64,000 bases of DNA from NCBI GenBank assembly GCA_029948255.1, contig JALIZF010001718.1, positions 1-64,000 on the forward strand. Reading direction: 5' to 3'. Below the pieces are notes generated by a model. That model had not been told where the DNA came from. It worked only from the letters and a program-made list of their open reading frames with translations, and searched no databases. Positions 1 to 8,539 of this stretch are shown here, one piece after another; the stretch's first letter is position 1, and every line of letters begins with the position of its first letter. Both the position numbers and the translations under genes were made by a program. Source of the stretch: Telmatactis stephensoni (taxonomy: Eukaryota; Cnidaria; Anthozoa; Actiniaria; Isophelliidae).

Positions 1-201
1 AAATGAGGAGCATTGCTTTAACGAATATTATTGTTTTAGCATTACACATTATTTTTAAACATAACTTAGTAAACTAAAAAAAAACAAACATGCTGTACTT
101 TTAATCTGTCTGTTACAGAAACGGATCATAATATGTGAAGCAAAGCAATAAAAAGACAAATGCGATATAAGATACTTTTTTATAAAATAAGAGAAACTTG
201 C

Positions 202-578
202 CTCAAAGATGCACTCGAAAGATGTTCTATAGGCTCCCATGTTGTTTCAAAGGTGCTATAATTTTTCCAAAGGACCAAATATTCGTTTACCTGGAATACA
301 GATATAAATAAAATCTAATGTAAACTCATTTTATTTATGTGTTACTTTATTTCGTTCACACATACACATGCACTAACAAAGCCAAAACTATTAGAGAATT
401 ATACGCTTACCTTTAAGTTGTTGTTTTTTCGCATGGCAATGATTCGTTCTGCTTCGAAAATCCCACAACTTTTAATTTTCTTTTTCTTGGGTTCATCAAC
501 GTAAATATCCCACGTAGTCAACTTATCTAGTAAGTCATACGAAGGTCTAAATTTCCTTCGCAATTTTTTTTCCGCCAT
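202..578 (-). CDS. Chromodomain protein, first two exons (partial; continues off the left edge)
   Basis: Chromodomains bind methylated lysine on histone tails in chromatin. Exon 1 (578-411) starts at an ATG with an in-frame TAA 36 bases upstream and encodes 56 residues, ending at a GTAAGC donor. Exon 2 (290-202) follows a TTCCAG acceptor in the same phase. Together they give a basic N-terminus (KKLRRK and KKKKIK) and a chromodomain at about residues 40-85, with the hallmark strings [18 protein letters not shown] and TTWEPIEHL. The three aromatic-cage positions are filled (F41, W64, Y67), so methyl-lysine binding is likely. Exon 2 appears to end at a GC donor (GAG|GCAAGT), a rare but known splice type; reading through meets a stop after a few codons. 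HP1/CBX, SUV39H or another chromodomain family cannot be decided from these exons. The 5' LTR of a retroelement begins 160 bp upstream of the ATG. Confidence 0.75.
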
Positions 579-737
579 ATTTGTTTTTCGAGTTTTCCGA
601 TCATGTTACTCAACACCAAATGGTAATCCGCTGACCGCGGCTCAAAGACCCACATTGCTAGTAACGCTTGATCATGTTTATACTACAAACTCTGAATTCA
701 TCACTCATGTAAAGGTTTCAGACATTGGAATAGCAAG

Positions 738-1537
738 TGTTACGGGGCATAAATCACCGATTTATGCCATATCTTTTAAACTGATTTATTCGGAATTTTA
801 TGTTTCTTTTCTTTCTATTTTAATGTTTATCTCTGTTGTTTACCCTATTTTAATTTAAGAAATGCTATCCAGGAATCTTATTGGTTGCTAGTTTTATTAC
901 TTGCGTTTTTCCAATAAAGCTGAAGTCGGAACTCTCTGAGCAATCAGGTGCTTACGGGTGGTTCACGCGATAGGCACTTGAGAAGTGCCAGAGAGTACAC
1001 TATGGCCCTGGTTTCCCTGGAAACCCTGGCACAGTTTATTGGAGAAACACTGGTAATTATATTCGAAACCGATTTGTTTCAATGATCTCACTCAGCTGTT
1101 ATGCTGGCGTGCTTCCCCCTAGTTATGCATAATAGCACGCCCTATACAAATAGAAGCTGCTTGAGCTCTTTGGACAGATTGTGTTTCCAGTAAGTCCTGC
1201 TTTCCTCATTTCTTGTCACCTGTTTGTGTATTGTACTTTTTCCTCTCTGTCAGCTATTGTAACTAGGTATTGTCTTGCTGGAATCATAGAGATTTCTCTT
1301 TGGAACCTCTCTCTTGATGGTCCAGTAAACACAACCTAATGAGCTTGCCTTTTCCTTAGCAACCAATAGAATTCGAGCATTTCCAATATTTTCCCCCCTG
1401 AATTAGTTGTTACAATTACTCAGCTCTTAGTTAGTATACCTCACTTGTTAGCCTACACTCAAACTGTAAAGACTTATATTGGAGAGAATAAATGAATTTG
1501 TAACGGTATTCGTAGTCCCCGTTCACATACTGTTACA
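738..1537 (+). repeat. 5' LTR (800 bp)
   Basis: Direct repeat of 8540-9339. It starts with TGTTAC followed by a perfect 10-bp hairpin (GGCATAAATC acc GATTTATGCC, 746-768), with two more short hairpins near 972-988 and 1009-1026. A TATA-like CTATACAAATAG at about 1142-1153 may set the transcription start. An AATAAA at 1487-1492 near the 3' end could serve polyadenylation in the downstream copy. The promoter and poly(A) roles are inferred from position. Confidence 0.93.
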
Positions 1538-2425
1538 AAAATGGTGAGTGAACCCGGGTAAAGTTCCGGCACAAGAAAAAGGAAAAAGAAAAAAAAAAAA
1601 AAAAAAGAAGAAGAAGAAGAAGAAAAAGAAAGAAAACCCATACCTTGGTATCAAGGTTCAGGCTGGCTGAACGCTGTGAAGCCGATTCCACAACATCAGA
1701 GGAGGACCAACAGATTCACGGACAGAACCTCTTCGAAAAATTGGAACAACGATTTCCAATCCCAGAGAATAGTCGTCCACGGCAAGTCCTTGACCGAGAA
1801 ACCACACTAGCCAAGGAGGTTAAAGAAATTGGTGAATCGACTGCCTGCGGAGTCCTTCAACAACTAACCGTGAGTTTGTCTTTTTGGTTTTTTTTGGCGG
1901 GTCCCTGCCCTTCTGTTTTATGTCAGCACAGGTTTTTCTGTTCCTTTTGTGCAAAAGGTTTACTTAAAATTGACATTACCTGTTAGCTACTTAGTTATGC
2001 AAAAATCGTATTAATTATTCATTTCTGTATGTGAAGTTTTTGCGTGATCATTTGAGTGCTCCGTAGGGGGTTGATTCAAGGAATTTATTGTTATCACGTC
2101 TTGGTTTGACTGTTATTTCTTTTATTTTTATGTTCACCATACTGGGGTCTATTTAAGTAGTGTTTGTTAAGTAGTGTTGCAGTTATATATATACATTTTT
2201 TTCCCCACCCTTCCGCCCTTTGTTTCTACGGGATATTGTGAGAGTGTTTTACCGCTTTTCTTCTGTTGATCGGTAGTTGGTTGCCGTTATTTTATTGTCA
2301 CCCTGTCGCTCAATCGCATTCAAACTCGCGCGTCGGCCAAACGCAGTGCTTGTTCTGATTGTTCTATTGTTACTTCATTACCCTCACTACTGCCATCTCT
2401 CTCTACTGTAACATCACCGTCCGTA
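1538..2425 (+). other. Retroelement 5' leader with primer-binding-site candidate
   Basis: Four bases after the LTR end comes TGGTGAGTGAACCCGGG (from 1542), a plausible tRNA primer-binding site because it begins with TGG, the complement of a tRNA 3' CCA; I could not name the tRNA. A purine-rich A/G tract spans about 1575-1637. An open frame from about 1645 runs into a good splice-donor match (ACC|GTGAGT at 1870), which could be the 5' exon of a spliced subgenomic RNA. The rest is non-coding leader before the Gag ATG. Confidence 0.5.
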
Positions 2426-3622
2426 ATGGCTTGTACCGCGCCTTCTACACCCCTTACAACGACCATTTCATTCTCCAGGGATTCTTCGACGCTAAGACCT
2501 ATTCCTTCCACTTCATTTGCCTCTAGTTCTCATCCATCGCCACCACCAGCCCCAGTTTTTACACCCGACCAGTTCGCTCAGGTGTTGACCACATTAAGCA
2601 GTAATCTTAATGCTAATCAACAGGCTACTGTTTCGCAACTTACTGCGCTTACCCAATCACTACAACAGGGTCAGTCACAGGGCGCTAGTGGATATTCTGC
2701 CAAACCTCCTACCTTCCACGGGGATGGCATGGAGAGTGTTGATCAGTTTCTTTCATCTTTTGAGCGACATGCTGACTTTTTCGGATGGACACCGGTAAAA
2801 CGACTTCGAGCCCTTCCCCTTAGCCTGGTAGGACATGCCAACATTTGGTTTACTTCTTTAGATTCGGACTCCTACCGAACTTATGACGAACTTACTCGTC
2901 TTCTGCGCGAACAATTTAATTCGCCTGCCTCACAGTGGCTGGCTCGACAACAACTGAACCAGAGAAAAATGGCTCCGTCGGAGTCTGTTGCTGATTATTC
3001 TGCCGACATTAGGCAGCGCTGCCAGCTCCTTCGAATCCCAAAGGCGGAATGGCTACATGTTTTTATCTCTGGGCTTCGCTCGGATATTCAGCAACACTTG
3101 GTGTTACAGCAACCGCAAACTTTTGAGCAAGCAGAACAACAGGCTAAGTTAAAAGAGGCTGTTTCTACGCCTGACCCAGTTGCTATGCAGACACAACAAT
3201 TTGCACAGGCCTTACTAGCCCAACTTCAGAAGGCTTCTCCAATGCCTTCCCCGCCTCAGCAGGTGGCCGCATTTTCTACAGCGCCACATTTAGCAGACCA
3301 CGCTGGTGCCGAGGAACCTCTGACACTGTCTTCCATTCGCGCCATCATTCAGAAGGAGATAAGACAAGCCCTTCGGGACACTGCGCAAAGACCGTCTCGC
3401 CAGCAACAGCCTAACTACAATGCCCGCGGGAATAACCAATTCCGCAATCGCCGTACGGCTCAAGGACATCCAATTTGCAACACATGCAATCGGGCAGGAC
3501 ACATCAGTTATAACTGTCCTACTCTGGCACATCCACCAAGAGATCCTCGTCTCCCTCAAGGGAATAGGAATTTCTCTAATCGCCGTAATCCCCAACCAAC
3601 ACAATATAATCAGGTAAACTAA
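2426..3622 (+). CDS. Gag polyprotein of the LTR element
   Basis: This 398-residue protein would form the retroelement particle and package its RNA. The N-terminal ~90 residues are Ser/Thr/Pro- then Gln-rich. A retrotransposon-Gag domain follows at about residues 95-245 (PPTFHGDG, LVGHANIWF, and the YDELTRLLREQF helix). A Gln-rich linker leads to one CCHC zinc knuckle at about 351-364 (C-x2-C-x4-H-x4-C, CNTCNRAGHISYNC) flanked by Arg/Asn-rich sequence, as expected for nucleocapsid RNA binding. The frame is intact. Its stop codon TAA overlaps the ATG of the next ORF as TAATG, suggesting stop-restart translation rather than frameshifting. A splice-donor-like CAG|GTAAAC lies just before the stop. 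Confidence 0.9.
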   Translation: MACTAPSTPLTTTISFSRDSSTLRPIPSTSFASSSHPSPPPAPVFTPDQFAQVLTTLSSNLNANQQATVSQLTALTQSLQQGQSQGASGYSAKPPTFHGDGMESVDQFLSSFERHADFFGWTPVKRLRALPLSLVGHANIWFTSLDSDSYRTYDELTRLLREQFNSPASQWLARQQLNQRKMAPSESVADYSADIRQRCQLLRIPKAEWLHVFISGLRSDIQQHLVLQQPQTFEQAEQQAKLKEAVSTPDPVAMQTQQFAQALLAQLQKASPMPSPPQQVAAFSTAPHLADHAGAEEPLTLSSIRAIIQKEIRQALRDTAQRPSRQQQPNYNARGNNQFRNRRTAQGHPICNTCNRAGHISYNCPTLAHPPRDPRLPQGNRNFSNRRNPQPTQYNQVN

Positions 3623-6600
3623 TGCCGGTTTCTACTCATCGGGATGCTGTAGAAACCGGAGAAGTTGACTATTTTGATGACGATGACTTTTATGTGCACG
3701 ATTACGATTACATTGCTCACTCATTGAATGATCATAATCGTCCACATTACTCTTCTCATTGCAAAGTTGATTACCCAGAATTCCATAGCACTGACTATGG
3801 TGAACCTGATTGTTATGATAATTACTATGATGAGCCACATTTCCATGACCATTATTATGATAACCCATATGTCGATGATGATTTTTATGTGGACCCTTAC
3901 CGCCATGATGATATTGACAACCTTTATTGGTCGGAATCACAGTCCCCTGTTGCTCACGTGGCGCCCTCACACCAGCATGATAATGGCACCTTTCACTCTG
4001 ACTCCGCTCATCAACCTTCTTCTTCCCACACTGCTGTCCCGAACAGTGTGGACTATACTGATAATTGTTCTGATGATGACCAAAGGCATGATTGCACACG
4101 TCATGCTGATCCTCACTTTACTTCTTCCGCCGTTCCTGACCTCAGAAGAGGTACGGACCATGCTTTTTCTACCGCTGTGCCTGTGCACGCGGATTGCTCT
4201 ATTGCCAACCGGCACAGTCAAGTTTCCATGGCAACTGATGTTTTGCCGCCTATGGTTGTTTTAAGTGATGCTACACCACAGTTTTCACATGTGGACGTTG
4301 AGCCACCCTATGTTCATCAACCTTCAGTGAATGTTAATAGCGCGTATTGTACTAAGTTACCTAGTGATATTAGTGACAAGAAAGTCAACATTTGTAGTTT
4401 GGACAGAAAGGTCCAGTTATCAGTACAGGGCGCAAATGATGTCCCTATTGTTGTTGATGTAGATGAACTTAAGGAGGCGAAGGATACTAATGATGTCGAG
4501 TGTAGCGGACCATGTGACAATCGCCCTTCTGGTGGACCAGAAGCTCCCTTGGTGGAGGAAAAAGTTGTCTTTCAATTAGAAGCTTGTCAGGAAACACAAC
4601 TTGCAGAGACTGTTCATGTTGATTGTCCAAAACCAGAGGAGAGAGTAGATGTACTTCCTTTGGTTGATTTCAGCTGTGCTGAAAGTCAAAAACAGCCCCA
4701 GGTGAATGAACCAACTAATGGACAACCTGATGATACCAAGAAAACACAACAGAGTATGACTGTGGTTTTAGAAGGAAAATGCGTACCAATTGATGATGAT
4801 GTGCCTATCATGGACATGCAGGATGCACATGAAGTCACACCCACGGATGGTTCCATGACAAATTCTGTGACAGAGGTCCTTATACACACGAATTCGCCCG
4901 AAGAAATGACCTCTACTCAGTCCGATGTAATGGCGGAAAACCGGACTGACGACCCGCATCCAGTTGCCAGTATACCATTGATTAACAAATCGAATAATCT
5001 GTATGTTCAAGGCACCGTGGAGGGTCTCCCTCTTCTCTGCTTGATTGATACAGGTGCGAGTATAACGATCCTTAATGGGACTGTATGGCGGAATTCTCCG
5101 GAATTATCTCAGCTCCCTCTACTGTCAGAAGGAACCGACTTGAACGCACGCTCTGTCACTGGCGAACCCCTTCAAGTGATTGGACGACTTAATGTTAGCC
5201 TTCTCTTGGCTGGTGAAACCTTTTTCTTCCAACCTTATGTAGTGGAAGACTCCTTGTATGACGTCATTCTTGGACGTGATTTCCTCTCAACTTTTCAAGC
5301 TAGAATTGATTTTCGAACCAACACCTTGGAGTTGAGAACCCAGCCTTGTCCACCATTGTTCTCTCACGTGGGTCATTCTGACCCACTGGAGTTGCCTTCC
5401 TGCTCTGTGTTTTGTCCAAGATCGTGCGTACTGCCCCCTCACTCAGAGTCGGTTATTCCGGCACGGTTAAAGGACAAGTCCCTGGAAGGATTTGTTGGCG
5501 TATTTGAGCCATCTTTGGGCATCACTCACAGGTACGAACTGTATGGGGCTGCCGCCTTAGTTGTAGTCGCTGCTAATGGTGTTATTCCAGTACGACTACT
5601 GAACCCAACTGCAATACCCATACGTATCTACCGCCACAGCACCCTTGGAACATTCCAGCCCGAAGATAAAGACGTGCTGGCAATCAGTTTAGATGCTGGT
5701 AACCCACAAGTACCGCAAGCCATGCCCTCGTCTAAGGAACTTGAAGATTGTATTGATCTGTCCGCGGCAGACCTTACTGAAGATCAGAAGCAGCGGTTTC
5801 TTATCCTCCTTAGCACCTACCGCGACGTCTTTGCACTGACATCACAGGAGAGTTGTCGCTATGATTCTGTTTTAGAGTTTTTGCCCCACTTTGTAGTCAT
5901 AAATAATCGTGCGCTCTCATCTATCCTCCGGCTCAACGAGATACAGGAGATGGTGAGTCAACTGGCCCAACTCCGGCAAAAGGAGATGGTTGGATATTCT
6001 CACTTTCCCCGTTTTCTTGCTCAACAACTAGCCACCATCCTTTCCCAGGACCCCTCTATGTCTGTTAGTGCTCAAACCTTGACTGCTGGTTTTCCCTTAT
6101 TAGTTAACCCTATTGTAGATATGGAGCATTCTGATAATCACCTTGAACTTGACATTTTAATTACTATTCCAGAGTTAACGAGTGACAAGGCAATTTGCAC
6201 CGTCGAATACTTGTCACCCGTTAAGTATAACATTTCAGGCACCTGCTACACAGGTCCTATAATCGCTGATAACCTCGCGCTAATTACTTGTGCTGACACC
6301 AAAACAATTGTGAGGGCAGATTCCCTAGTAAAATGTTATCAGGAAGACGACTCACTGTTATGCCCCTACCACATCCTCCGTCCTGTTCGCGACCTTGCTT
6401 GGCTTGGTTTACCTTGGACTTCAAAGACCCACATGTCATTTTCAAGACATCACCAACAAGCACAGGATTGCACCCACCTCATTCCAATGCTACACCTTGG
6501 TGGGCGCACGTACTTGGCAACTACCACTGGTACGTTGCAGCTAAACCATGGCACCCTTGGCTTGTCTCCACTGACAGTCTATCGTTTCCCCTGCAATATT

Positions 6601-7293
6601 TCATTTCAAGGGATGCAAACAGGACTGTCCCACTGTCCACATCGGCTTGAAATTACTGTACCTCTCATCCAACCAGAATCAATTCGGTATGTCCCTTGGA
6701 CTACCGCTGCTCACTCCAAAACGTTCAACCTACGTTACGATGATCTTCACATCCCAGCCCCACTGAAACTTAATAAGTCCACTTTACAGCAATTGGACAA
6801 GACATACCATATGATTGATGGACAGCTTACTAATCAAATCCGCCAAGTTAAAGATGATATACGTAAGATCCACGAGACGTCAGCCACTACAGCTGCCGAA
6901 ATCTGTGCCTATTTGGCTTTGACACTGGCTGTTCTTAATAGTACAGTCGTTGTCGTTATTCTGTGCCGTTTTTGCCACCACTGTTACTATTACAATGTAC
7001 CCAACGAAAGGGAACCAACTGTAACTGAATTGGTTGTATTGGAGGATGCTCATACCGATTCTGAAACCATGCCACCAGTCACAAAGAAAAGATTATCTTC
7101 ATACCAGAAACGAAATACACAACGTATGAAAGATTTTGTACGCAACAAACAATCACAAGCCACTATGCACCCTGGACTTGCTACGATCACTGAGAGCGAA
7201 GCTGATGCCTGCAGTCACGAAGTCATTGCTCTCTGTGACTTTCAACCGTCGTGCTCAAGTTGCGAGAAGCCACTTCCCCAAGATCATGTCTAA
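3622..7293 (+). CDS. Protease / envelope-like fusion ORF lacking RT, RNase H and integrase
   Basis: A single intact frame of 1223 codons. Residues ~12-105 are an extreme Asp/Tyr/His-rich tract; ~110-460 are acidic linker of no recognised fold. A retropepsin-type protease follows: catalytic LIDTGAS with Asp near residue 475 and the C-terminal VILGRDFL signature near 550. Residues ~715-745 resemble the linker just before reverse transcriptase in Gypsy elements (LTEDQKQ, TYRDVFAL). Then, instead of polymerase, the sequence switches at about base 5856-5870 to a Cys-containing, envelope-like ectodomain with NIS sequons, a hydrophobic membrane anchor at about residues 1092-1117 and a ~105-residue cytoplasmic tail. 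No signal peptide remains ahead of the envelope-like part. I read this as an internal deletion of RT/RNase H/integrase plus the envelope N-terminus that happened to keep frame. The envelope call is by architecture, not by a database match. Confidence 0.8.
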   Translation: MPVSTHRDAVETGEVDYFDDDDFYVHDYDYIAHSLNDHNRPHYSSHCKVDYPEFHSTDYGEPDCYDNYYDEPHFHDHYYDNPYVDDDFYVDPYRHDDIDNLYWSESQSPVAHVAPSHQHDNGTFHSDSAHQPSSSHTAVPNSVDYTDNCSDDDQRHDCTRHADPHFTSSAVPDLRRGTDHAFSTAVPVHADCSIANRHSQVSMATDVLPPMVVLSDATPQFSHVDVEPPYVHQPSVNVNSAYCTKLPSDISDKKVNICSLDRKVQLSVQGANDVPIVVDVDELKEAKDTNDVECSGPCDNRPSGGPEAPLVEEKVVFQLEACQETQLAETVHVDCPKPEERVDVLPLVDFSCAESQKQPQVNEPTNGQPDDTKKTQQSMTVVLEGKCVPIDDDVPIMDMQDAHEVTPTDGSMTNSVTEVLIHTNSPEEMTSTQSDVMAENRTDDPHPVASIPLINKSNNLYVQGTVEGLPLLCLIDTGASITILNGTVWRNSPELSQLPLLSEGTDLNARSVTGEPLQVIGRLNVSLLLAGETFFFQPYVVEDSLYDVILGRDFLSTFQARIDFRTNTLELRTQPCPPLFSHVGHSDPLELPSCSVFCPRSCVLPPHSESVIPARLKDKSLEGFVGVFEPSLGITHRYELYGAAALVVVAANGVIPVRLLNPTAIPIRIYRHSTLGTFQPEDKDVLAISLDAGNPQVPQAMPSSKELEDCIDLSAADLTEDQKQRFLILLSTYRDVFALTSQESCRYDSVLEFLPHFVVINNRALSSILRLNEIQEMVSQLAQLRQKEMVGYSHFPRFLAQQLATILSQDPSMSVSAQTLTAGFPLLVNPIVDMEHSDNHLELDILITIPELTSDKAICTVEYLSPVKYNISGTCYTGPIIADNLALITCADTKTIVRADSLVKCYQEDDSLLCPYHILRPVRDLAWLGLPWTSKTHMSFSRHHQQAQDCTHLIPMLHLGGRTYLATTTGTLQLNHGTLGLSPLTVYRFPCNISFQGMQTGLSHCPHRLEITVPLIQPESIRYVPWTTAAHSKTFNLRYDDLHIPAPLKLNKSTLQQLDKTYHMIDGQLTNQIRQVKDDIRKIHETSATTAAEICAYLALTLAVLNSTVVVVILCRFCHHCYYYNVPNEREPTVTELVVLEDAHTDSETMPPVTKKRLSSYQKRNTQRMKDFVRNKQSQATMHPGLATITESEADACSHEVIALCDFQPSCSSCEKPLPQDHV

Positions 7294-7708
7294 GGATCTA
7301 TCCTTGGACATCTGAACACTAAAGACTCTGATTATTAAGCTAAGTGCTTGAACGTTGAATTTTGTATATTATGTGCAATTTGATATTGAGGTGTTGGGAT
7401 ATTCATAGTTATTAGACCTTTTTTTTTTGTATTATTACTTAATTTTATACTTGACCCCTAGGGTGCATTACGCATGTGTGCATAGCCTAGTTAGTATGGC
7501 TCGGTCAAGGCCAGGTGGGTCCTACTCAGTGCCTTACAATGATCTCGTTCGTCCGACCGTCCAGTTTATCTGCGGCGAGTCGTGTCATCGCTAAATTGCT
7601 TGACTTCCTGAGGACGTATTGGGAGCTTGACGCAATATAGCGGGTGTCTTCAAGCATTATAGCGGTGAAATTTTTTTAGTAGCGCTATAGAGCGAGATCA
7701 TTGATCAC
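7294..7708 (+). other. Retroelement spacer before the RING ORF
   Basis: Non-coding stretch between the env-like ORF and the RING ORF. It contains a pyrimidine-rich run ending in CCCCTAG at about 7461, a reasonable splice acceptor that could join an upstream donor and deliver the RING ORF on a spliced RNA. Several short upstream ATGs make direct scanning from the genomic RNA unlikely. Confidence 0.4.
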
Positions 7709-8263
7709 ATGTCAAGCGATTCTCCTAATACAAACGTCCTTGGTGAGGGTCGGCGGGAGGAGGAGCAGGTTCCATCTTGCTTCATTTGCGCGGATGAGAA
7801 GGAAGGCGCTCCCGTTCCGACCCCCTGCTGCCGACAGCTCATTCATGAGTCATGTGTGGCAGCGGCTTTTTCCGCCTTCCCTCTCCGCACGACCTGCCCC
7901 TTCTGCCGCGCCGTCTTAATCCCTCTCAACGGTGATGAGCCACCTTCCCGCCATCAGGAGGGGACTTTCTTTCGTTTTCGGCAGATGTTTTATCGTCTGC
8001 CGGAACAACAGCCGGCGCACCGCCCCCCTTCCCCCGTTGCCCCTCCCGAGCCTCCTCGTCTCTACTTCGGAGACGAGTTAGACGATTCGTACTCGGACAC
8101 TTCCGGGTCTGAGGACGACCTGTACCCTCAACCACCCCGCCGCCGCCTCCCTTCGGCTCCACCTGCGCGTACCACTCCTTCCGTTTCCCCTGCTGGCTGG
8201 TCTGAGTTCATGGCTCAGAACTTTCCCCCTCGGACGACCTTTTCGTCAGGTCGTCCTGAATAA
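7709..8263 (+). CDS. RING-finger accessory protein encoded inside the LTR element
   Basis: A 184-residue protein. The N-terminal third is a compact RING-like zinc finger with eight potential ligands: C24-x2-C27, C40/C41, H46-x2-C49, C63-x2-C66, including the typical closing TCPFCRA. RING domains usually recruit ubiquitin-conjugating enzymes, so an E3 ligase role is the natural inference. The C-terminal ~115 residues are Pro/Ser/Arg-rich and acidic with no recognised domain (DELDDSYSDTSGSEDD). The ORF is GC-richer than the rest of the element and its flanks, hinting at a separate origin. It starts at the first ATG of the frame and is intact. It sits after the env-like ORF and before the polypurine tract, the slot used for accessory genes in complex retroelements. 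I know of no standard Gypsy gene of this kind. Confidence 0.75.
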   Translation: MSSDSPNTNVLGEGRREEEQVPSCFICADEKEGAPVPTPCCRQLIHESCVAAAFSAFPLRTTCPFCRAVLIPLNGDEPPSRHQEGTFFRFRQMFYRLPEQQPAHRPPSPVAPPEPPRLYFGDELDDSYSDTSGSEDDLYPQPPRRRLPSAPPARTTPSVSPAGWSEFMAQNFPPRTTFSSGRPE

Positions 8264-8320
8264 CTTAGTTTTTCCCTGTGTATAAAGTGTGTATTTATGT
8301 ATTTTGTTCTTCGAAGTCGT

Positions 8321-8384
8321 ATTTATATCTATTTATATCTATTTATATCTATTTATATCTATTTATATCTATTTATATATATCT
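8321..8384. repeat. 10-bp tandem repeat (ATTTATATCT), about six copies
   Basis: Perfect head-to-tail copies of ATTTATATCT within the retroelement 3' untranslated region, the last one decaying into ATTTATATAT. Confidence 0.95.
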
Positions 8385-8524
8385 AGTGGTATCTATTCAT
8401 TTGCATGCGTGGGCATAATATATATTTATCTCAATAACATTTAGTGAGGGCCTTGTTTGGCTATTTAGTCACCTTTTTTTTACCGTGACTGCCCTTTCTT
8501 GGTACACTCGAGGGCGAGTGCTCC

Positions 8525-8536
8525 AAAAGGGGGGAG
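8525..8536 (+). other. Polypurine tract of the LTR element
   Basis: AAAAGGGGGGAG lies three bases before the 3' LTR start (TCA then TGTTAC), the expected site for priming plus-strand DNA synthesis. Confidence 0.85.
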
Positions 8537-8539
8537 TCA

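Noticed and set aside
3632..4520. Several antisense and alternative-frame ORFs over the second retroelement ORF
   Set aside because: Shadows of the D/Y/H-rich codon repeats; the sense frame has the protease and runs unbroken.
8321..8384. CRISPR-like or regulatory array
   Set aside because: Simple 10-bp head-to-tail tandem repeat without spacers, in a eukaryotic retroelement.
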